A stretch of 14,925 bases of DNA. It comes from DATGQT01 sp033720695 (GTDB taxonomy: Bacteria > Bacteroidota > Rhodothermia > Rhodothermales > Rubricoccaceae). Below the pieces are notes generated by a model. The model was not told the origin of the DNA. It worked only from the letters and a program-made list of their open reading frames with translations, and searched no databases. This document shows, piece after piece, positions 7,722 through 12,515 of the stretch. The position numbers were made by a program, and so were the translations under genes. The number at the start of each line of letters is the position of its first letter. Positions within the stretch are counted from its first letter, which is position 1. The stretch is taken from the NCBI GenBank assembly GCA_033720695.1, contig JAWWCA010000075.1, positions 1 to 14,925 of the forward strand, read 5' to 3'.

Positions 7722-7799
7722 ACTATAGGTGCCTGGGCGCGCGGAGGCCCGTGCGCCGCGCCCTCCCCCTCTCCCGCTCTCCTTCCCCTCTCAAACCCC
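7721..7799 (+). promoter_or_regulatory. Leader region of the PLP-enzyme gene
   Basis: TACTATAGG (7721-7729), directly at the end of the terminator, contains overlapping -10-like hexamers, but no good -35 lies upstream inside the terminator stem. A hairpin follows: GGGCGCG (7735-7741) with CGCGCCC (7757-7763) around 15 nt. After it, positions 7761-7792 are pyrimidine in 31 of 32 places. If transcription starts near 7733, the hairpin would cap the 5' end of the mRNA. No Shine-Dalgarno is present. I see no SAM-riboswitch-like structure. Confidence 0.35.
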
Positions 7800-9008
7800 A
7801 TGCCCTCCCCGAGCGCCCCGGACCTCCACACCGGCGACGGCGCCCCGCCGACCGACCGCACGCCGGGATTCGGCACTCGCGCCGTCCACGCCGGCCAGCG
7901 GCCGGACCCCTCGACGGGCGCCATCATGACGCCGGTCTACCTCACGAGCACCTACGTGCAGGAGGCCCCCGGCGACCACCAGGGCTACGAGTACGCCCGC
8001 GTCTCGAACCCCACGCGCACGGCCCTCGAGGGCAACCTCGCCGCCCTCGAAGGGGCCGCCCACGGCATCGCCTTCTCGTCGGGCGTCGCCGCCACCGACG
8101 CCATCCTCAAGGCGCTCCGGCCCGGCGACCACGTCGTCTCGACGAACGACCTCTACGGCGGCACCTACCGGCTCATGCGGCAGGTGTTCGAGCCCTTCGG
8201 GCTGGCTTTCACCTTCCTCGATCTCTCCGACCTCGACGCCGTCGGCGCCGCCCTCCGGCCGGAGACGAAGCTGCTCTGGATCGAGACGCCGACGAACCCG
8301 CTGCTGCGGATCTTCGACATCGAGCGCCTCGCCGAGATCGCGCACGCCCGCGGCGTGACGGTCGTCGTCGACAACACGTTCGCCTCGCCCTACCTCCAGC
8401 AGCCGCTCGCGCTCGGGGCCGACCTCGTCCTGCACTCGACGACGAAGTACCTCGGCGGCCACTCCGACGTCGTCGGCGGGGCCGTGGTGACGAGTGATGA
8501 CGGCTGGGCCGAGCGGCTCCGGTTCCTCGTCAAGAGCGCCGGCGCCGCGCCCGGCCCGCTCGACTGCTTCCTCCTCCTGCGGGGCACGAAGACGCTGCAC
8601 CTCCGGATGGAGCGGCACTGTGCGAATGCCGCCGCCGTGGCCCGCTTCCTCCGCGACCACGCGGCGGTGGCGCACGTGCGCTGGCCCGGCTTCGAGGACC
8701 ACCCCGGCCACGCGGTCGCCGAGCGGCAGATGCGCCTCTTCGGGGGGATGGTCTCGTTCACGCTGGTGGACGACGCCGTCGAGGCGGCCAACCGCGTGAT
8801 GGCGGCGACGGAGGTGTTCAGCCTCGCCGAGAGCCTGGGCGGCGTCGAGAGCCTGGTCTCGCATCCGGCCACGATGACGCACGCGTCGATCCCTGCCGAG
8901 ACCCGCCGCGCCGCCGGCCTCTCGGACTCCCTCATCCGCCTCTCCGTCGGGGTCGAGGACGAGGCCGACCTGATCGCGGACCTCGAGCAGGCCCTCGGCC
9001 GCGCCTGA
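7800..9008 (+). CDS. Cystathionine gamma-synthase/lyase family PLP enzyme
   Basis: This 402-residue cytoplasmic enzyme belongs to the Cys/Met-metabolism PLP-dependent family (PF01053), which carries out transsulfuration. The PLP lysine is K216 in HSTTKYLGGHSDVVGG. D191 (VVVDNTF) would hold the pyridine nitrogen, Y119 (NDLYGG) would stack on the ring, and YEYARVSNPT (63-72) supplies the phosphate-binding Y65/R67 of the neighbouring subunit. SLGGVESLVSHPATMTHAS near the C-terminus is shared by cystathionine gamma-synthases and gamma-lyases. I cannot separate MetB, gamma-lyase or O-acetylhomoserine sulfhydrylase by eye; at this length and with this tail the first two are likelier. The ATG at 7800-7802 is preferred. 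An in-frame GTG at 7689 exists, but it lies within the terminator stem of the previous gene. The stop overlaps the next start (TGATG). Confidence 0.92.
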   Translation: MPSPSAPDLHTGDGAPPTDRTPGFGTRAVHAGQRPDPSTGAIMTPVYLTSTYVQEAPGDHQGYEYARVSNPTRTALEGNLAALEGAAHGIAFSSGVAATDAILKALRPGDHVVSTNDLYGGTYRLMRQVFEPFGLAFTFLDLSDLDAVGAALRPETKLLWIETPTNPLLRIFDIERLAEIAHARGVTVVVDNTFASPYLQQPLALGADLVLHSTTKYLGGHSDVVGGAVVTSDDGWAERLRFLVKSAGAAPGPLDCFLLLRGTKTLHLRMERHCANAAAVARFLRDHAAVAHVRWPGFEDHPGHAVAERQMRLFGGMVSFTLVDDAVEAANRVMAATEVFSLAESLGGVESLVSHPATMTHASIPAETRRAAGLSDSLIRLSVGVEDEADLIADLEQALGRA

Positions 9009-9751
9009 TGGAACGCGAACGCCCCGTCGCCAAGCAGCGCGTCAACCGGATCGCCCTCGCGCGCTTCGAGCAGTGGGCCCTCCCGCGCATGGCCCGCGCC
9101 CTCCCGGCGTGGGTCACGCCGGACACCCTCACCGTCGTCGGCCTCCTCGCCGCCGTCGGCATCGCCGTCAGCTACGGGCTCACGCGCTACAGCCTCGACT
9201 GGCTCTGGCTCGCCAGCGCCCTCCTCGTCGTCCACTGGTGGGGCGACTCCCTCGACGGCACGCTCGCGCGCGTCCGCCGCATCCAGCGCGAGCGCTACGG
9301 GTTCTACGTCGACCACCAGAGCGATGCGCTCTCGGCCCTCCTGTTCTTCGGCGGTCTCGGCCTCTCGCCGCTGATGCACCCGCTCATCGCGGCCGGCCTG
9401 CTCGTGGGGTACTACCTCCTCATGATCCTCGTCAGCCTCGTCACGATCGCCCGCGACGTGTTCAAGATCTCGTTCGCCGGCGTGGGACCGACCGAGGGGC
9501 GCCTCCTCCTCATCGGGGCCAACACGGCGGTGTGGGCGCTCGGCAACCCGACCGTCATGGTCGCCGGCGCACCGCTCTCCCTCTTCGACGTCCTCGGGCT
9601 GGCCGGGACCGCCGGGATGGTCGGCGTCTACGCCGTCACCAGCCTCATCGAGCGGTCGAAGCTGGCGAAGCTGGACCCGCCGCCGCAGCCGCGCGAGGAG
9701 CCGCCCGTGCCGGAGCCGGTGCTGGAGGACACCGGCGGCCGCGGCACCTGA
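9008..9751 (+). CDS. CDP-alcohol phosphatidyltransferase family protein
   Basis: This 247-residue integral inner-membrane enzyme has the full CDP-alcohol phosphatidyltransferase signature D-x2-DG-x2-AR-x8-G-x3-D-x3-D. The residues are D80, D83, G84, A87, R88, G98, D102 and D106; the four aspartates bind the two metal ions and the CDP-diacylglycerol or CDP-alcohol. A cytoplasmic amphipathic N-terminus (1-35) precedes about six hydrophobic segments, near residues 40-58, 63-78, 107-120, 124-146, 165-185 and 192-212. The C-terminal tail is rich in proline and glutamate. The acceptor (glycerol phosphate, inositol, serine, choline or other) cannot be read from the motif. The start ATG overlaps the stop of the PLP enzyme by one base, so the two are translated from one mRNA and are probably coupled. 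The protein faces the barrel gene tail to tail across 28 nt with no visible terminator. Confidence 0.9.
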   Translation: MERERPVAKQRVNRIALARFEQWALPRMARALPAWVTPDTLTVVGLLAAVGIAVSYGLTRYSLDWLWLASALLVVHWWGDSLDGTLARVRRIQRERYGFYVDHQSDALSALLFFGGLGLSPLMHPLIAAGLLVGYYLLMILVSLVTIARDVFKISFAGVGPTEGRLLLIGANTAVWALGNPTVMVAGAPLSLFDVLGLAGTAGMVGVYAVTSLIERSKLAKLDPPPQPREEPPVPEPVLEDTGGRGT

Positions 9752-9779
9752 GCCTGCGCGCCCCCGGCGGCACCTCTCC

Positions 9780-10724
9780 TCAGAACCGCTTCTCCACGCC
9801 GACGAACCACTCGGCCGTCCGGAGGGCGTTCTGGGCGTGGGCGGGCACGAAGACCTGCGCCCCCACCCCGACGCCGAAGGGGCCGTAGAGCGTCAGCCCC
9901 GCGCCAGCTCGGACGAGCCGCTGCCGCACGAACGACTCGGGCGGCGCCCCCACCGGCTCGGACGTCGGCCGCGTGGCCGACCACGTCCCGTCGAGGAGGG
10001 CTTGGACGAGGACGGGGCCGAGCGTGACGCCCGCCTCGGCCCCGAAGAGGAACTCGTCGCCGTAGTCCCGGCGGACGTCGGCGTCGGGGAGGCAGGCGTG
10101 GCCGTCGGCGTCCGCGTCGCGCTTGCACGCGGTGGCGGCAGAGAGGCCGTAGAGGCTGGTGCGGTGGCGGTAGCCGAGGCGGCCCTGCACGTAGCCTGGG
10201 GCGGGCCACAGGCTCCGCCCGAGGTCGAGGCTGAGGGCGAGGTCCACCTGCCCCGGCCCCACGGCGGGCCGGTAGTTGCGCGTGTAGCCGAGCGGCAACC
10301 CGGCCGTGCCGTTCACGGCGAGCCGCGTCGGCCCGTCCTGCGCCAGCCCGACGGCGCGGCCGAGGTCGTAGCGGAGGCCGAGGACGGCCGTCCCCCACGC
10401 CGCGCTCTCCCGGTCGAACGGCGGCGTGAACTGCGGGTCGGACACCGTCACGCGGCGGTACGGCAGGAGGGCGACGAGCGCCGCCCCCCGCCCCAACCCA
10501 ACCTCCCCGTAGAGGTACACGCTCCGGTCCCGCACCGTCTCCCCCGTCGTCTCGTTGTAGGGGACGACGGTGCCCTCGGCGTCGAAGCGCTCCTCGGCCG
10601 AGGCAACGCCCTGCGCGAGGCGGACGTACGCCTCCCCCGCCGCCGGGACCCACGCCTGCGCCGTCACGCCCGGCGCCGAGAGCAGCGGGAGGATCAGGAT
10701 CGCCGTCCACCGTCTACCGCCCAC
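9780..10724 (-). CDS. Predicted outer-membrane beta-barrel protein
   Basis: This 314-residue protein is most likely an outer-membrane barrel. It has a Sec signal peptide (hydrophobic 7-20, probable cleavage after TAQA near 24). Alternating aromatic/small-residue strands run through the length, and the last residue is a phenylalanine (VGVEKRF), the usual signal for the Bam machinery. I recognise no specific family; it resembles the porin-like 'transporter/phenol-degradation' barrels in general form. One predicted loop carries C200 and C211 around DADADG (203-208), with further aspartates. This looks like a calcium-binding loop of the type seen in thrombospondin-3 repeats. The start is GTG at 10722-10724, only 3 nt after the DUF547 stop codon, so it probably depends on translation of that gene. 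The specific function is unknown. Confidence 0.82.
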   Translation of the reverse strand: MGGRRWTAILILPLLSAPGVTAQAWVPAAGEAYVRLAQGVASAEERFDAEGTVVPYNETTGETVRDRSVYLYGEVGLGRGAALVALLPYRRVTVSDPQFTPPFDRESAAWGTAVLGLRYDLGRAVGLAQDGPTRLAVNGTAGLPLGYTRNYRPAVGPGQVDLALSLDLGRSLWPAPGYVQGRLGYRHRTSLYGLSAATACKRDADADGHACLPDADVRRDYGDEFLFGAEAGVTLGPVLVQALLDGTWSATRPTSEPVGAPPESFVRQRLVRAGAGLTLYGPFGVGVGAQVFVPAHAQNALRTAEWFVGVEKRF

Positions 10725-10727
10725 GGC

Positions 10728-11603
10728 CTACTGACGGTTGACCGTCCAGTCGTAGACGAACGAGACGCCGGGCGTGCCCAAGACGTAGGTCCGGAGCGCG
10801 ACGGCGTCGCGGCCTTCGAGGATGGGGCGGAGCGTGGCGTAGCCTGGCCGCGACGGGCTCATCGCGGCGAGGAAGAAGTCGCCGACGGGCTGGCCGGAAG
10901 CGTCGAAGTCCTCGCCGAACCAGTCGAGGAGGGTGGTGAGCGTGATCGTGCTCCCGTCCACGGTCGCGAAGCGGTCGTCGTCGGCGAAGTCGGAGAGCGC
11001 GGCGTCGAGCTGCTCGTCGACGCGCTCGGGGGTGAAGGCCTCGCGTCGGAGACGGGGGCACGAGACGGCCGCGCAGTTGAGGCCAACGTGCAGGCGGGGG
11101 TCGAGTGCGCTCGGGCGGAGCGCCCGGAGGCCCTCCGGGAGCGGCTGCCCGTCCACGCTGTCCTGCAGGCGGAGGATGCCGTTCTCGATCTGGTTCAGCG
11201 TCATGTCGAAGCCGGCGACCCGGAACGGCGTCCGGAAAAAGGCCCCGAAGCGGTCGTCGGTCTCGATGTTCTCGACCTCCGGCGCGTCGAGGATGTTCTT
11301 CAGCATCCGGACGTTGTAGGCGTTGAGGAAGAAGGCCAACTTCTCGGCGTCGGTCGTGAGCGCGGCGGCATCGAACTGCTCGACAGCCGCGAGGACGGCG
11401 GCGAAGTCGTCGGCGCGGGCGCCCGCGAGGCGGCCGTAGTCCACGAGGCCGTCCGCCGAGACGACATCCTCGAGGAGCGCGGTGAGAGCGGCCTCGTAGT
11501 CGCCGGCGGGGTCGACGGGGTCGGGCGCCGCCGGCCCCGCGTCCGGTGCGACGGTGCAGGCGGCGAGGAGCAGGGCGAGGGATAGCAGGGGCATCCGCGG
11601 CAT
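10728..11603 (-). CDS. DUF547 domain lipoprotein
   Basis: This 291-residue protein has a DUF547 (PF04784) domain. The N-terminus PLLSLALLLAAC carries a good lipobox (LAAC) with C16 as the lipidated residue, followed by a Pro/Ala/Asp-rich linker (17-34). Family marks are KLAFFLNAYN (88-97), LNQIENGILR (136-145), H172 and NCAAVSCPRL (176-185) with C177 and C182. DUF547 has no established biochemical role; the conserved H/C/N residues suggest a catalytic site, which is inference. The start is ATG at 11601-11603; an ATG at 11594 is an alternative that also keeps the signal sequence. The frame stays open further upstream but would then overlap the preceding gene. The next gene, a barrel protein, starts 3 nt after the stop, so the two probably function together at the outer membrane. 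Confidence 0.9.
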   Translation of the reverse strand: MPRMPLLSLALLLAACTVAPDAGPAAPDPVDPAGDYEAALTALLEDVVSADGLVDYGRLAGARADDFAAVLAAVEQFDAAALTTDAEKLAFFLNAYNVRMLKNILDAPEVENIETDDRFGAFFRTPFRVAGFDMTLNQIENGILRLQDSVDGQPLPEGLRALRPSALDPRLHVGLNCAAVSCPRLRREAFTPERVDEQLDAALSDFADDDRFATVDGSTITLTTLLDWFGEDFDASGQPVGDFFLAAMSPSRPGYATLRPILEGRDAVALRTYVLGTPGVSFVYDWTVNRQ

Positions 11604-11613
11604 GGCAAAACGA

Positions 11614-11664
11614 GTGGGCACCCCCGAGACGACGGCGGTGCCCACGATACGCCGCGTCTGCGGC
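11614..11664 (-). promoter_or_regulatory. Two hairpins between the DUF1573 and DUF547 genes
   Basis: In the 79-nt gap, GTGGGCACC (11614-11622) and GGTGCCCAC (11637-11645) form a perfect 9-bp stem around 14 nt. Just upstream in the direction of transcription, GCCGC (11651-11655) and GCGGC (11660-11664) form a small stem. The larger stem is followed by TCGTTTTGCC and then by the DUF547 ATG 10 nt away. It could be a weak or partial terminator that sets DUF547/barrel levels below DUF1573, or a structure limiting ribosome entry. The T-run is short, so I do not call it a full terminator. Confidence 0.5.
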
Positions 11665-11682
11665 GGAGATCTCACGGGGCGG

Positions 11683-12441
11683 TCACTGCGTGCCGCTCGC
11701 GGCCGTCGCGGCGGGCTCGACGCGCTCGGCCCGGAGGCGGAGCGACTTCGTCGGCTGTGCGTCGTCGGTCGTGGCCAGCACGACGGCCACGTCCATCGCC
11801 CCACGGGCGTCGGCGACGGCCCCGGCACTCGCCACGCGCACGCCGATCTCGACGACCTCCTCGGGGAAGGTGGGGCGGTCGGGGTAGGTCACCTCGACGC
11901 CCTCGTCGAACGTGCGGGCCTCCTCGATGCGGACCGGGCGCTCGCCCGTGTTCTGCATCCGGAAGACGTGGTTGGCCGGCTCGTCGGCCTTGACGGTGGA
12001 GAACGTGTGGACGTCGGCGTCGAACATCACGTTGCCCTGCGCCACGCCCTGCTCGACGCTGGCCGGGATCACGTCGCCGGTGATCATCAGCCGGACGCTG
12101 GCGGGGTCGGCCCCGGAGGCCTCGATGTTGATGGACTTCGAGAACTCGCCGGGACGGCCCTCCGAGTCGTACTCGACGACGATCTCGCCCTGCGCTCCGG
12201 GCTCGACGGGGTCGGTCGTGTAGGAGGGCGTCGTGCAGCCGCACGAGGGGCGGACGTGCAGGAGGCGCAGCGCCTCGTCGCCGGTGTTCGTGAAGGTGAA
12301 CGTGTAGGTCGGCTTGTCGCCTTCCTGGAGCGTGCCGAAGTCGTGCTCCAGCGTGTCGAAGTAGAGGACGCCCTGCGCGTGGGCGCCGGCGGCGGCCAGG
12401 GCGAGGGCCGCGAGGGCGAAGAGTCGGAGCGGGCGGGGCAT
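11683..12441 (-). CDS. Secreted DUF1573 domain protein
   Basis: This 252-residue exported protein has a Sec signal peptide (hydrophobic 5-20, likely cleavage after AHA at 22). The mature part starts with a DUF1573 domain, an Ig-like beta-sandwich common in Bacteroidota: FDTLEHDFGTLQEGD (28-42), YTFTFTNTGDEAL (46-58) and the hallmark SCGCTTPSY (66-74) with C67/C69. A second, more degenerate Ig-like region follows (about 130-245), with TFSTVKADEPANHVFRMQNTG-like spacing. The function of DUF1573 is not established; structural similarity to ASH/MSP-type sandwiches suggests a binding rather than catalytic role. The ATG at 12439-12441 gives a clean signal peptide; there is no Shine-Dalgarno. A CGTAGCTTT element lies 26 nt upstream. 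It is followed by the DUF547 lipoprotein and the barrel gene. Confidence 0.9.
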   Translation of the reverse strand: MPRPLRLFALAALALAAAGAHAQGVLYFDTLEHDFGTLQEGDKPTYTFTFTNTGDEALRLLHVRPSCGCTTPSYTTDPVEPGAQGEIVVEYDSEGRPGEFSKSINIEASGADPASVRLMITGDVIPASVEQGVAQGNVMFDADVHTFSTVKADEPANHVFRMQNTGERPVRIEEARTFDEGVEVTYPDRPTFPEEVVEIGVRVASAGAVADARGAMDVAVVLATTDDAQPTKSLRLRAERVEPAATAASGTQ

Positions 12442-12466
12442 GGGGTTTCAGGGCGTTGTTCGGTGG

Positions 12467-12475
12467 AAAGCTACG
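12467..12475 (-). promoter_or_regulatory. Candidate -10 element of the DUF1573 gene
   Basis: CGTAGCTTT on the minus strand lies in the 74-nt gap between the valS stop and the DUF1573 start, 26 nt upstream of the ATG. It is identical over eight bases to the -10 elements proposed for the tRNA operon and the TPR gene. No good -35 is seen at the right distance (only TTCCGG), so the call rests mainly on the shared motif and the position. No intrinsic terminator for valS is evident, so read-through is also possible. Confidence 0.45.
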
Positions 12476-12515
12476 ACGCTCGGGCGCGCACCGGAAGCGG
12501 GGGGGTGCCGGGGCG

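Noticed and set aside
7689..7799. N-terminal extension of the PLP enzyme from an in-frame GTG at 7689
   Set aside because: That start lies inside the terminator stem of the TPR gene, and the added residues match nothing in the family.
9837..11585. A plus-strand open frame of 582 codons opposite the barrel and DUF547 genes
   Set aside because: The minus strand encodes signal peptides, a lipobox and the DUF547 motifs here; the plus-strand product has none.
12476..12515. Weak GCACC/GGTGC stem after valS as a terminator
   Set aside because: The stem is short and lacks a T-run, so I leave the valS 3' end without a called terminator.
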